NCBI GenBank assembly: GCA_030426705.1
Contig: JAUHXW010000006.1
Span: 1-21,909 of the forward strand
Length of the DNA stretch: 21,909 bases
Source of the DNA: Gammaproteobacteria bacterium
Lineage (GTDB): Bacteria; Pseudomonadota; Gammaproteobacteria; Xanthomonadales; Marinicellaceae
Direction: 5' to 3'
Positions 10,462-19,700 of the stretch are shown piece by piece. The notes below the pieces were generated by a model, which was given only the letters and a program-made list of their open reading frames with translations, did no database searches and was not told the DNA's origin. The translations under genes and the position numbers were made by a program. Every line of letters begins with the position of its first letter. The first letter of the stretch is position 1.

Positions 10462-11532
10462 TCAAGGAGTGATATTTGCTGCTTGTGGCGGTAATTCAGT
10501 GGTCAATATTTTTTCAAAAGTACCATCGTTGTTGTAGCCGGTTAGTTTTATTTGGTCACCAATGGTGTGTGATAAAAGCAGTTGCTTATACGTTTCGAAC
10601 GAGTTTATGGGTTTGTCATTAAAATGGGTGATTACATCAAGGGATTTAAGGCCAGCTCGATGTGCTGGGCCGTTTTTACTGACACGGGAAATGACAATGC
10701 CGTTTTCTGGTTTTGGTATACCATAGATGGTGTGACCTGCCGGTGGTACAAAGCCTATACCCAGCCAGCCACGAATAACGCGTCCATGTTCAATGATGGC
10801 GTTGATGATTTGTACGGTGGTATTTGCTGGAATGGCGAAATTAATACCATCGGCACCCATTTGAGTATAACTGGCAGTGCTGATACCTACTACTTGGCCT
10901 ATGGGGTTGATCAGGGCACCGCCGGAATTGCCTAAATTAATCGCTGCATCAGTCTGAATAAAATTTTCTAATTGGCTTTCAGTTAAGCCACGCCGACCAG
11001 TCGCACTAACTATGCCCAAAGAAGCACTTTGGTTTAAGCCAAAAGGGTTGCCAATTGCCAAAACCACATCGCCGGTATTGACCAGATCACTGTCTGTAAA
11101 TTCAGCTGGGGTCAGATTGTTGGCTTCAATCTGAATCACTGCCAAATCTGTTATGGTATCGTTCCCTACAAAGCTGGCTTCAAAAATTTGACCGTCCCAA
11201 AGGTATACCAGCACCCTAGAAGCATTGTTGATCACATGATTATTGGTGGCAATGTGGCCATTCTCTGAAACAATAACACCAGATCCCAGGTAGTTTTTGG
11301 TGGTGTAGGGAGGTCTTGGAGAAATGCCTGGATTGTCATTGCCCGTACGTTCTATACTTTGGGTGTAAATGCTGACCACTGAAGGGTTGATTTTGTCAAT
11401 GGCTGCTGCATAGGAAAATGGGGCTGAGACAGTTGTTTGATTTTTATTGGGGTTAAAAATCATAAGGTAGATGAAGCCGATGGCCAAGCCCAAAACCACA
11501 TACCTGAAAATAAACATTAAATGCCCTTTCAT
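10462..11532 (-). CDS. degS: DegS-like membrane-anchored periplasmic serine protease
   Basis: This 356-residue trypsin-like protease of the HtrA family has one N-terminal membrane anchor (about residues 7-26) and no cleavable signal. That is the layout of DegS, which in E. coli cuts the anti-sigma factor RseA when its PDZ domain binds C termini of unassembled outer-membrane proteins. The catalytic triad is complete: His99 in NNHV, Asp129 in TDLAVI, Ser203 in GNSGGAL. A single PDZ domain (about 255-345) contains RGWLGIGF at its start; DegP/DegQ have two. A second start at 11517 (MFIFRYVVLG) has AGGG before it and resembles the E. coli DegS N terminus, so either start could be used. No rseA/rpoE genes are in view. 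It may be co-transcribed with the outer-membrane patatin downstream. Confidence 0.9.
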   Translation of the reverse strand: MKGHLMFIFRYVVLGLAIGFIYLMIFNPNKNQTTVSAPFSYAAAIDKINPSVVSIYTQSIERTGNDNPGISPRPPYTTKNYLGSGVIVSENGHIATNNHVINNASRVLVYLWDGQIFEASFVGNDTITDLAVIQIEANNLTPAEFTDSDLVNTGDVVLAIGNPFGLNQSASLGIVSATGRRGLTESQLENFIQTDAAINLGNSGGALINPIGQVVGISTASYTQMGADGINFAIPANTTVQIINAIIEHGRVIRGWLGIGFVPPAGHTIYGIPKPENGIVISRVSKNGPAHRAGLKSLDVITHFNDKPINSFETYKQLLLSHTIGDQIKLTGYNNDGTFEKILTTELPPQAANITP

Positions 11533-11897
11533 AACTGTCCTATAGCCAAAAGAGTCTATTGTAGTGAATCACAGATTAAAAAGGAATGCTCTTGGGTCTT
11601 ACGCTTCCGCTCCGAGCTCACGCAGCACACCTCCTTCCCTGGAGGCGTCATTCAAAGTTGTGGTGCACTGAACCCAGTCGAAGTGTTCCCGACTAATTTG
11701 AAAGCCGCCGTCAAGGACATACCTTATTCTGTAGTCCTTTTTACATATTTGTCAGTGTATGAGGATTATTGCCTTTTTAATGACGGCTTGGCTATGAAAA
11801 AACATTAAAATCTTGTAAAATCACGCCGTTTGATTAATAGATTCACCTTATGGGCGATTTCTGCTCATGAGATTTTTATCACTTAGGGGTTAATTCA
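11533..11897. other. Intergenic stretch between degS and petA with a GC-rich, repeat-like patch
   Basis: No gene is supported here. About 11595-11725 is visibly richer in GC than its flanks. It contains an imperfect hairpin (CCTCC-TTCCCT-GGAGG at 11630-11645), the palindrome GTGCAC, and on the minus strand CACTTCGACTGGGTTCAGTG, which recalls short dispersed intergenic repeats seen in many bacterial genomes. The remaining part (about 11730-11897) is AT-rich and should hold the petABC promoter, but I see no convincing -35/-10 pair. An AGGGG ribosome binding site stands about 8 bases before the petA ATG. A plus-strand frame of 95 codons (11521-11808) overlaps the start of degS and looks like chance. 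Confidence 0.4.
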
Positions 11898-12485
11898 ATG
11901 ACTGATAATGTCAATAAGAGTCGTCGAACTTTATTGCTCAGCACCGGTGCAGTTGGTGTAGTAGGCGCAGGTTTCGCGGCCGTTCCTTTCTTAAAATCCT
12001 GGCTTCCGTCAGAGCGAGCAAAAGCCGCTGGTGGTCCAGTAAAAGTGGATGTTTCCAAAGTGGAACCAGGTCAAATGCTGAATGTACTTTGGCGTGGACA
12101 GCCTGTTTTTTTGGTCAACCGAACCGACCAGCAAACAGCTGTATTGGAATCGCTCAATGATAAATTGAAAGATCCAAATTCTGAATCAAGTGTACAACCT
12201 GAGTACATCGATGATATTTACCGGTCCAGAAAACAAAACTTTTTGGTTGTGGTTGGCATTTGTACTCATTTGGGTTGTTCGCCTAAATACTATCCGGATT
12301 TGGTGCCTCAACAGTTTGATTCTGAGTGGAAAGGCGGTTTCTTCTGTCCTTGTCACAGTTCGCGATTTGACATTTCCGGTCGTGTGTTTGCGGGTTCACC
12401 AGCCAGTCGCAATTTGGATATTCCTCCATACATGTACTTAGATGACAACACCATTGAAATTGGTAACGATGGGGAGCAAGCATAA
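11898..12485 (+). CDS. petA: Ubiquinol-cytochrome c reductase, Rieske iron-sulfur subunit
   Basis: The Rieske subunit of the bc1 complex takes one electron from ubiquinol at the Qo site and passes it to cytochrome c1. The 195-residue protein starts with a Tat-type N terminus (SRRTLLLS) and a single membrane helix (about 11-33). The 2Fe-2S cluster motifs are CTHLGC (Cys122, His124, Cys127) and CPCHSS (Cys150, Cys152, His153). C122/H124/C150/H153 bind the cluster and C127-C152 form the stabilising disulfide, by family knowledge. It is the first gene of petABC, with the next gene starting inside its stop codon (TAATG). Length is normal and all cluster ligands are present. Confidence 0.97.
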   Translation: MTDNVNKSRRTLLLSTGAVGVVGAGFAAVPFLKSWLPSERAKAAGGPVKVDVSKVEPGQMLNVLWRGQPVFLVNRTDQQTAVLESLNDKLKDPNSESSVQPEYIDDIYRSRKQNFLVVVGICTHLGCSPKYYPDLVPQQFDSEWKGGFFCPCHSSRFDISGRVFAGSPASRNLDIPPYMYLDDNTIEIGNDGEQA

Positions 12486-13732
12486 TGGGAAAAATAGCAA
12501 GTTCAAGTGATAAAAGTGCCAATGGTTTCATGGGCTGGCTGAATGCCAGATTACCAGTTACCCAGTTTTATAAAGATCATTTGTCAGAATATTACGCGCC
12601 TAAAAACTTTAATTTTTGGTACTTTTTTGGTTCCTTGGCATTATTGGTATTGGTCAATCAGTTGCTAACTGGCATCTGGTTAACCATGCACTATAAGCCT
12701 GATGCAGCACAAGCCTTTGGCATGGTGGAATACATCATGCGTGACGTGCCTTGGGGCTGGCTGATTAGATACCTTCACACCACCGGTGCTTCGGCGTTTT
12801 TTGTGGTGATTTATTTCCACATGTTCCGTGGTTTATTGTATGGCTCATATAAGAAACCAAGAGAATTGGTGTGGGTCATCGGCATGGTGATTTATTTGGC
12901 GCTGATGGCAGAAGCCTTTATGGGTTATGTGTTACCTTGGGGTAACATGTCTTACTGGGGTGCTAAAGTAATCACCCAATTATTTGGTGCTGTACCCTTC
13001 TTTGGTGATTCATTGGTTGAATGGGTACGAGGTGATTACCTGATTTCTGATGCGACATTGAATCGTTTCTTTGCACTGCACGTAGTGGCTTTACCTTTGG
13101 TCATTGTGGCTTTGGTGGTGATTCACATTGCGGCTTTGCATACTGTAGGTTCTAACAATCCTGAAGGCATTGATATCAAGAAACACAAAGATGAAGATGG
13201 AAAGCCTTTGGATGGTATTCCATTCCACCCTTATTACACTGTGAAAGACATTTTCGGTGTCGGGGTTTTCTTGTTAATCTTCCTGTTCATCGTATTTGTT
13301 AAGCCTGATATGGGCGGCTTGTTCCTGGAGCATGATAACTATGTGCCTGCCAATCCTGCTGTAACACCAGAGCACATCAAACCGGTTTGGTATTTCACGC
13401 CGTTTTATGCCATGTTGCGTGCGGTTCCTGATATGCAAATGGGTGCCTTGATTATGTTGTTGGCCATTGTTGTGTTGTTCTTTTTACCTTGGTTGGACCG
13501 TTCACCAGTCAAATCAATTCGTTACCGCAGATGGCCTTACAAATTGATGTTGGGACTGTTTGCAGTGGCATTTGTTATTTTAGGTTGGTTGGGTATGCAA
13601 GGTGCTACCGAGCTTTATAAACTGATGGCTCAAGTGTTGACTGCCTTTTACTTCTTCTATTTCATTTGGCTGTTTATTTACAGTCGCAATGAAAAATACC
13701 ATGAAGTTCCAGAGAGAATAGAGGATCACTGA
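12485..13732 (+). CDS. petB: Ubiquinol-cytochrome c reductase, cytochrome b
   Basis: The membrane core of the bc1 complex, 415 residues, carries hemes bL and bH and the Qo and Qi quinone sites. The heme ligands are His98 and His112 (RYLHTTG, YFHMFRG) and His199 and His214 (FFALHVVALP, VVIHIAALH). The second pair is 15 residues apart rather than the 14 of mitochondrial proteins. The Qo motif is PVWY (300-303) instead of PEWY. From family knowledge, both are usual for beta/gammaproteobacterial cytochrome b, so they are lineage marks rather than defects. The GSNNPEG loop follows the last heme ligand. Start and stop overlap the neighbours by one base each (TAATG, TGATG), so the three subunits are probably translated in a coupled way. 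Confidence 0.98.
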   Translation: MGKIASSSDKSANGFMGWLNARLPVTQFYKDHLSEYYAPKNFNFWYFFGSLALLVLVNQLLTGIWLTMHYKPDAAQAFGMVEYIMRDVPWGWLIRYLHTTGASAFFVVIYFHMFRGLLYGSYKKPRELVWVIGMVIYLALMAEAFMGYVLPWGNMSYWGAKVITQLFGAVPFFGDSLVEWVRGDYLISDATLNRFFALHVVALPLVIVALVVIHIAALHTVGSNNPEGIDIKKHKDEDGKPLDGIPFHPYYTVKDIFGVGVFLLIFLFIVFVKPDMGGLFLEHDNYVPANPAVTPEHIKPVWYFTPFYAMLRAVPDMQMGALIMLLAIVVLFFLPWLDRSPVKSIRYRRWPYKLMLGLFAVAFVILGWLGMQGATELYKLMAQVLTAFYFFYFIWLFIYSRNEKYHEVPERIEDH

Positions 13733-14475
13733 TGAAAAAGAATATTTTGATATTATTGAGTCTGTTGGCATCATCTTGGGTGATGGCTGCAGGCGGTGGA
13801 AGCTACATCGGCGAGAAAGCCCACACCAACATCAGGTCTGTGGATTCTTTACGCAGTGGTGCTAAAACATTCATGAACTATTGTATGGGTTGTCATTCCA
13901 TGAATTTTCAACGGTACAACCGCGTCGCAGAAGACTTGGGTTTGACCGAGGATGAAATGATGGAAAGCCTGGTGCTGACTGATGCCAAATTCACCGATAA
14001 AATGGAAATTGCCATGACTTCGGCTCAAGGTGATAAATGGTTTGGCAAAGCGCCACCCGATTTAACTGTTATAGCTAAAGCGCGTGGTGTTGATTGGTTG
14101 TATAACTTCCTGATTAATTATTATGTTGATCCAACCACACCAAGCGGCTGGAATAATTTGACTTTTGAGAATGCATCCATGCCTCATATTTTGTGGGAAT
14201 TACAAGGCCTCAGAAAGGCTGATTTTGAAGTGACTACTGATGAAGAAGGCAATAAACATAAGGAATTTATTGGATTTGAGACCATTCAACCAGGTTCCAT
14301 GAGTGAGCAGGAATATAAGGACACAGTCAGAGACCTGGTTAACTTCCTGGATTATTCTTCTGAACCTGCTCAGTTGATTCGCATGTCTTATGCGCCTTGG
14401 GTGCTGTTGTTTGTTTCTGTGTTCACTTTGTTGGCATATCTATTGAAAGTAAACTATTTCAGGGATGTGCACTGA
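13732..14475 (+). CDS. petC: Ubiquinol-cytochrome c reductase, cytochrome c1
   Basis: Cytochrome c1 passes electrons from the Rieske protein to soluble or membrane cytochrome c. The 247-residue protein has a cleavable signal peptide (about 1-19, MKKNILILLSLLASSWVMA) and a heme c site CMGCH (Cys51, Cys54, His55). The likely axial Met150 is in NASMPHILWELQG. A C-terminal membrane anchor (about 221-241) is followed by the short tail NYFRDVH. The catalytic head faces the periplasm. It closes petABC, and a strong hairpin separates it from sspA 94 bases downstream, an order common in beta/gammaproteobacteria. Confidence 0.97.
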   Translation: MKKNILILLSLLASSWVMAAGGGSYIGEKAHTNIRSVDSLRSGAKTFMNYCMGCHSMNFQRYNRVAEDLGLTEDEMMESLVLTDAKFTDKMEIAMTSAQGDKWFGKAPPDLTVIAKARGVDWLYNFLINYYVDPTTPSGWNNLTFENASMPHILWELQGLRKADFEVTTDEEGNKHKEFIGFETIQPGSMSEQEYKDTVRDLVNFLDYSSEPAQLIRMSYAPWVLLFVSVFTLLAYLLKVNYFRDVH

Positions 14476-14506
14476 TTTAACAAACAGCCCAAAATTTGAT
14501 AACATG

Positions 14507-14541
14507 AAGGGTTTTTGCAAGCAAGTATTGCAAAAACCCTT
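14507..14541 (+). other. 14-bp perfect hairpin between petC and sspA
   Basis: The arms AAGGGTTTTTGCAA (14507-14520) and TTGCAAAAACCCTT (14528-14541) pair perfectly around a 7-base GCAAGTA loop. No U-run follows on either strand, so it is not a textbook rho-independent terminator. It ends 13 bases before the sspA ribosome binding site. Likely roles are 3'-end protection of petABC mRNA, an RNA processing site, or partial termination that separates expression of petABC and sspAB. The pairing is certain; the role is inferred. Confidence 0.6.
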
Positions 14542-14568
14542 TGGTATTTAGAATAAGGAGAAAATTAG

Positions 14569-15201
14569 GTGTCTATTATTGAACGTGGAAGATCAGTGAT
14601 TACCATTTATTCGGAGAAAGAGGCCTTTGACTCTCACCGAATTCGATTTCTGTTGGCGACCAAAAGCATCAACTGTAAGATCATTTCAGTCGATCGCAAT
14701 GATCCACCTGAAGATTTATTGGCCAACAACCCAAAACTGGAAATTCCTACTCTGGTAGATCGAGACATGCACCTTTATGGTGTCAATGTCATTACCGAAT
14801 ACCTGGACGAAAGGTACCCACATCCGCCTTTGATGCCACCTGATCCGATGACTCGAGCCAGATTGCGTTTTACTGTTTATCGGTTGGAGAATGGTTGGTT
14901 CCAATATGTGGATAAAATTGAAAATTCAGTGGGTGAAGCCAAGGCACAAGCTGTTTCTGACTTAACTGCAGAATTGGTTTCAGCAGAACCTTTGTTTGCG
15001 GAAAACCCGTATTTCATGAACCCGGATATGACATTGGTTGATACCAATTTGGTACCTTTTTTGTGGCGTTTGGAGCATTATGGGTTGGATTGGGAGTCTT
15101 TGCCTAAGTCTTTGAGAAATTATGCACACCGCATGTTCCAAAGCAAAGCTTTCAAAAAAAGCATCACTGAATCAGAAAGAGAGTATCGATTTGATTTTTG
15201 A
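14569..15201 (+). CDS. sspA: Stringent starvation protein A
   Basis: SspA is a glutathione-transferase-fold protein that in E. coli binds RNA polymerase and changes transcription during starvation and acid stress; it has no transferase activity there. The 210-residue product has a thioredoxin-like N half (ITIYSEKEAFDSHRIRFLL, then NPKLEIPTLVDRDMHLYGVN with the cis-Pro-Thr turn, and ITEYLDERYPHPPLMPPDP) and an all-helical C half. The start is a GTG with AAGGAG 8 bases before it (14555-14560). The next gene, sspB, begins 7 bases after its stop. The position after petABC and before sspB is the classic arrangement and confirms the name. Confidence 0.96.
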   Translation: MSIIERGRSVITIYSEKEAFDSHRIRFLLATKSINCKIISVDRNDPPEDLLANNPKLEIPTLVDRDMHLYGVNVITEYLDERYPHPPLMPPDPMTRARLRFTVYRLENGWFQYVDKIENSVGEAKAQAVSDLTAELVSAEPLFAENPYFMNPDMTLVDTNLVPFLWRLEHYGLDWESLPKSLRNYAHRMFQSKAFKKSITESEREYRFDF

Positions 15202-15208
15202 CCCTGAC

Positions 15209-15607
15209 ATGACCTCTGTAAAGCCTTACTTTATCAAGGCTTTACATGAGTGGATCACTGACAATGGTTTAACACCATTGGTGGTGGTTGATGCCACTTA
15301 CCCAGGGGTTCGTGTCCCTGAACATGTGGTTGAAGATGGTAAAGTGGCGTTAAATGTTTCTTTTGATGCCACCCAAAATTTACAAATGGATGATGAAATT
15401 CTGAGTTTGAATGCCCGATTTTCCGGTAAATCTCACACAGTCATCATTCCTATGGAATCTATCACTGCTATTTATGCCAGGGAAAATGGTAAAGGTATGA
15501 TGTTTGATATCGAGAAAGAAGATTTCTTTGATGATGAGGAAGATGATTCCGATGCTCAAAAAGAATCAATAAAGAAAAACAAACCTCACCTCAAGCTTGT
15601 TGATTGA
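15209..15607 (+). CDS. sspB: ClpXP adaptor SspB
   Basis: SspB brings ssrA-tagged proteins, and some regulators, to the ClpXP protease. The 132-residue protein has the substrate-binding domain (about 1-100) with LHEWITDNGLTPLVVVDATY near the start and ITAIYARENGKGMMF near its end. An acidic linker (FDDEEDDSD) follows, and a C-terminal ClpX-binding tail HLKLVD corresponds to ALRVVK of E. coli. An open frame reaches back to 15122, but those 29 codons overlap the end of sspA out of frame. The ATG at 15209 gives the family's N terminus (MTSVKPYFIKALHEW). No strong ribosome binding site is visible, which suggests translational coupling to sspA 7 bases upstream. Confidence 0.95.
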   Translation: MTSVKPYFIKALHEWITDNGLTPLVVVDATYPGVRVPEHVVEDGKVALNVSFDATQNLQMDDEILSLNARFSGKSHTVIIPMESITAIYARENGKGMMFDIEKEDFFDDEEDDSDAQKESIKKNKPHLKLVD

Positions 15608-15610
15608 TAG

Positions 15611-16768
15611 ATGCAAAAAGAAGAACAAATCAAAAACGCTCAAGCAGAACAGGTCAGTGATGTAACCCAGGCAATCAACAGCTTTGTTGATTACCTTCCG
15701 GAATCCTGGCAACCTTATTGGGAACAGGTGCAAACCATCCCCATGCTGGCATTCGGTCTGATCATTGTGTTGGGTTATGTGGTGGCCAAAATTGCCACTT
15801 TGTTTTTCAACAAAAGCCTTTCACAAATCACCAAAAGAACCAAAAGTGATGTGGATGATCAGTTGATTGAGGCGTTAAGAAAACCTTTTTTTCTGACCAT
15901 TTTCTTTTTCTTCCTGGGCGTGGCGGTAAAAACCATTGGTTTATCCGAAGGTCTTGAAAGCGGGCTGATTCGAGTTTTGGCCAGTGTTTTGGTGTTCAGC
16001 TGGTTGATGCGTGGTTTCAAGGTGTTGAGTATTTTGCTGGAAACCTTGTCACGTAATCGTCACCGGTTTGAAATTGTTCAACCTAAAACCATTCCACTGT
16101 TTGATCTCATTGGCAAAATTCTGCTGATTGGTGTTGGTTCGTATATTTTACTGATTATTTGGGGTATCAATCCAACGGCCTGGTTGGCTTCAGCTGGGGT
16201 GTTAGGTATCGCTGTGGGTTTTGCTGCCAAGGACACCTTGGCCAATTTGTTTTCTGGTTTTTTTATCATCGCAGATACACCTTATAAAGTAGGTGATTTC
16301 GTTAATTTGGATTCTGGCGAACGAGGTATGGTCACGCATGTGGGTATGCGTTCTACCCGATTGCTTACTCGCGATGATGTGGAAATCACCATTCCCAATA
16401 ATGTCATCGGTAATGCCAAAATCATCAATGAAAACGGCGGGCGTTGGGAAAAAAGCCGGATTCGTGTGGCGGTCGGTGCTGCCTACGGTTCTGATGTAAA
16501 AAAAGTCTGTGATGTATTGGAACAAGTGGCCAAAGATCATCCAGAAGTGATTCAAGACAATCCCAAACCACGTGTGCGCATGCGAGCTTTTGGGGCTTCA
16601 TCATTGGATTTTGAACTGTTGGCCTGGATACCTGAACCCGTTTTGCGAGGCAGAATCAGGCATGAATTACACATGCGAGTCTATGATGCATTCAATGAAG
16701 CAGGTATCGAAATTCCCTACGCCAAACAAGACCTCTATATCAAAGAATTTCCTCAGCCAAAAGCCTGA
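15611..16768 (+). CDS. MscS-family mechanosensitive ion channel
   Basis: The 385-residue inner-membrane protein should open under membrane tension and release solutes during osmotic downshock. Membrane helices lie at about 43-67, 93-111, 119-144 and 164-186. The pore-lining helix follows (TAWLASAGVLGIAVGFAAKD) and leads into ANLFSGFFII. PYKVGDFVNLDSGERGMVTHVG is the conserved beta domain of MscS, followed by the cytoplasmic alpha/beta vestibule (about 280-375). It is larger than E. coli MscS (286 residues) because of extra N-terminal helices, as in YnaI/YbdG-sized members. It starts 3 bases after sspB and is likely in the same transcript; no clear ribosome binding site is seen. Confidence 0.92.
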   Translation: MQKEEQIKNAQAEQVSDVTQAINSFVDYLPESWQPYWEQVQTIPMLAFGLIIVLGYVVAKIATLFFNKSLSQITKRTKSDVDDQLIEALRKPFFLTIFFFFLGVAVKTIGLSEGLESGLIRVLASVLVFSWLMRGFKVLSILLETLSRNRHRFEIVQPKTIPLFDLIGKILLIGVGSYILLIIWGINPTAWLASAGVLGIAVGFAAKDTLANLFSGFFIIADTPYKVGDFVNLDSGERGMVTHVGMRSTRLLTRDDVEITIPNNVIGNAKIINENGGRWEKSRIRVAVGAAYGSDVKKVCDVLEQVAKDHPEVIQDNPKPRVRMRAFGASSLDFELLAWIPEPVLRGRIRHELHMRVYDAFNEAGIEIPYAKQDLYIKEFPQPKA

Positions 16769-16792
16769 GCCACAGAAGTGGTGAATTGAACG

Positions 16793-19700
16793 ATGCAAGC
16801 TGACATTGATCAACTGATTGCCCAAATGTCACAGCACATGCTCAACAGTGACTACATTCGACTCAAGTCAAAACTGCATCGTGCCAAAAAGAACCCCAAG
16901 AGCTTGCAACAAGTACTTGATGAGGTCACTGCAGCACAACAGGTATTTGAAACCCGGGTTAACAACATTCCCAATGTAACCCTCGAAGCTGATTTGCCTA
17001 TCAGCATGCAGTCTGAAAAAATCACTCAAACCATCACAGACAACCAGGTGACCATCATTGCCGGTGAAACCGGCTCAGGTAAAACCACCCAAATCCCGAA
17101 AATCTGTTTACAAGCCGGGTTGGCTAGAACAGGTCAAATTGCTTGTACCCAACCGAGAAGAATTGCAGCCAAATCTGTGGCTCAAAGGGTGGCCGATGAA
17201 ATCAACACACCGCTGGGCAAAGAAGTCGGTTATCAGGTTCGTTTTGATGAAAAATACAGTCAGGACGGTTATATCCATTTTATGACCGATGGTATTTTGC
17301 TGCAACAAACCTTGCGGGATAAATGGCTCAATGACTATGACACCATCATCATCGATGAAGCCCATGAACGCAGTTTAAACATTGATTTTTTGCTTGGTTT
17401 CATCAAAAAACTGATTGAAAAGCGCAAGGATTTAAAAGTCATCATCACTTCGGCAACCATTGACACCGATAAATTTTCAAAACATTTCAATGATGCGCCC
17501 ATCATCAATGTCAGCGGCAGAACTTTCCCGGTGACGACACATTACCGCCCTCTGGAAGAGCACAACATTGAACTCAATGAAGGCATCATCCGTGCCATAG
17601 ATGAAATTTATGCCGACAGCAAAGAAGGTGATGTGCTGGTGTTTTTACCGGGTGAGCGTGAAATCAATGAAGCCGCTGAAAAAATCAAAAGGAAGCATTT
17701 GCCAAACACCGAAGTGTTAAAACTTTATGCCCGGTTAACGGCGGCTGATCAAATGAAAATCTTTCAGCCAGGTGACAAAAGGCGGGTCATTTTATCAACC
17801 AATGTAGCCGAAACTTCTTTGACTGTGCCAAGAATCCATTACGTCATCGATTCGGGTTTGGCTCGAATCAGTCGTTATTCAGCGCGCAGTAAAATTCAGG
17901 GTTTACAAATTGAACCGATTGCGCAAGACAGTGCCAATCAACGTATGGGCCGTTGTGGTCGTATTGCGGATGGTCATTGTTACCGTTTGTATTCAGAACA
18001 GGATTTTGAGGCACGACCTGAACACACCGATGCTGAAATATTGCGAACTTCATTGGCTTCGGTGATCTTACAGACACATATTTTAAAATTGGGCCATCTG
18101 ACTGATTTTCCATTCATCGACCAGCCTGATTTTAAAATGATCAGTGATGGTTATCAGTTGTTGATTGAACTCGAGGCTCTGGATGAGGGTCAACAATTAA
18201 CCCGCACCGGTCGAATGATGGCTCATCTACCGATTGATGTGCAATTGGCGCGGATTTTGATCAAGGCCAATGGTTTGGGTTGTTTGAAGGAGTTGTTGAT
18301 TATTGTGGCTGGTTTGTCGATTCAGGATCCACGGGAAAGACCATTGGAATGGTCACAAGCGGCTGACAAAGCCCACGCCAAATTCAATCATGAACGGTCT
18401 GATTTTATGGCCTTGTTGAAAATGTGGAATCAGCTCAACAAAAAACGCAAAGACCTCAAGAACAAAGGCTTTAAGCAATGGTGTCGTGACAATTTTATTT
18501 CCATAAAACGCTATATGGAATGGCGTGACATCAACCGCCAATTGACCCAATTGGTGAAAAACCAGAAAATGCAACTCAACGACCAACAAGCCGATTATGA
18601 GCAAATCCACAAAGCTTTGCTGGCCGGATTTATTTCGCACATCGGCATGCACCAAATGGACAAGGAATACCTCGGTACCCGCAATAAAAAGTTTATGATT
18701 TTCCCGGGTTCTGGTTTATACGGTCGTTTGCCCAAGTGGCTGTTGGCCGGTCAAATCGTACACACTTCCCAGGTTTTTGCCCGCATGGTGGCGGAGTTGG
18801 AAATACCGTGGATTGCTGATGTCGGCAGGCATTTGATAAAAAAATCACATTACGATCCGTTTTGGTCAAAAAAACATGGCACCGTCATGGGCTATCAGCG
18901 GACGGTGCTACTGGGTTTGGTGCTCAGTGAAAAACAACAAATTCATTATGGCCCCAAAGATCCGAAAACTGCTCGGGAATTGTTCATCAGCCAAGGTCTG
19001 GTGGAACAATTTATGCACACCCGCATGGCTTTTTTTCATCACAATGCCAAATTAATTGCCGCCATTCAGGCTGAAGAAGACCGCCACCGCAAAAAGGATT
19101 TGTTGATTGATCACAATACCCTGTATGACCTTTACGACAAAGTGGTTCCGGCTGGTATTTATTCCGAAGTGCAATTGCGAAAACACATTGCGAAAAATGG
19201 CGATCAGGGTTTTAGGTTCACCGATGAAGACCTGTATATGCGGTCGGTTCCAAAAGACCGCGAACAACTGTTCCCGGAAAGCATCAAAATTCGCAACCTG
19301 GAACTGAAATTAACTTACGAATTCCAGCCAGGCAGTGAAACCGATGGTGTCACCGCGCACATTGAATTACCCTGGTTGAATGCGCTGAATGCCAATGATT
19401 TTGAATTTTTGGTGCCGGGTTTATTGCCTGAGAAAATTGAAATGCTGATTAAGGGTTTGCCTAAAAGCATCCGCCGGGGTTTATTCCCCATCAAGGAATA
19501 CGCTGAAATTCTGAGCGAATCTTTGGATCATACCAAAGACTTTTATCAGCAATTGGTCAAGATTGTGTTCAGGAAAAACGGTTTGCAGACCGGGCTTGAA
19601 GATTGGCAGAAAACCACTTTGGATGACCACCTTAAGTTCCGTTTTGTGGTGTATGACAACCAGGGTAAGGCACTTAAAACCAGTCGAAACTTTGATGCAT

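Noticed and set aside
10582..10935. 117-codon plus-strand frame opposite degS, and similar antisense frames opposite hrpA, ligA and the patatin
   Set aside because: These are antisense shadows of well-supported genes with no family resemblance or translation signals.
11521..11808. 95-codon plus-strand open frame between degS and petA
   Set aside because: It overlaps the start of degS in antisense, runs through the GC-rich repeat-like patch, has no ribosome binding site and resembles no protein family.
13382..13393. PVWY in place of PEWY at the Qo site of cytochrome b
   Set aside because: This variant, together with the 15-residue spacing of the second histidine pair, is usual for beta/gammaproteobacterial cytochrome b and does not indicate a defect.
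14507..14541. Rho-independent terminator after petC
   Set aside because: The hairpin is perfect but no U-run follows on either strand, so it is listed as a hairpin of unknown role.
15122..15208. 29-codon upstream extension of sspB
   Set aside because: It lies within the end of sspA in another frame; family comparison places the SspB start at 15209.
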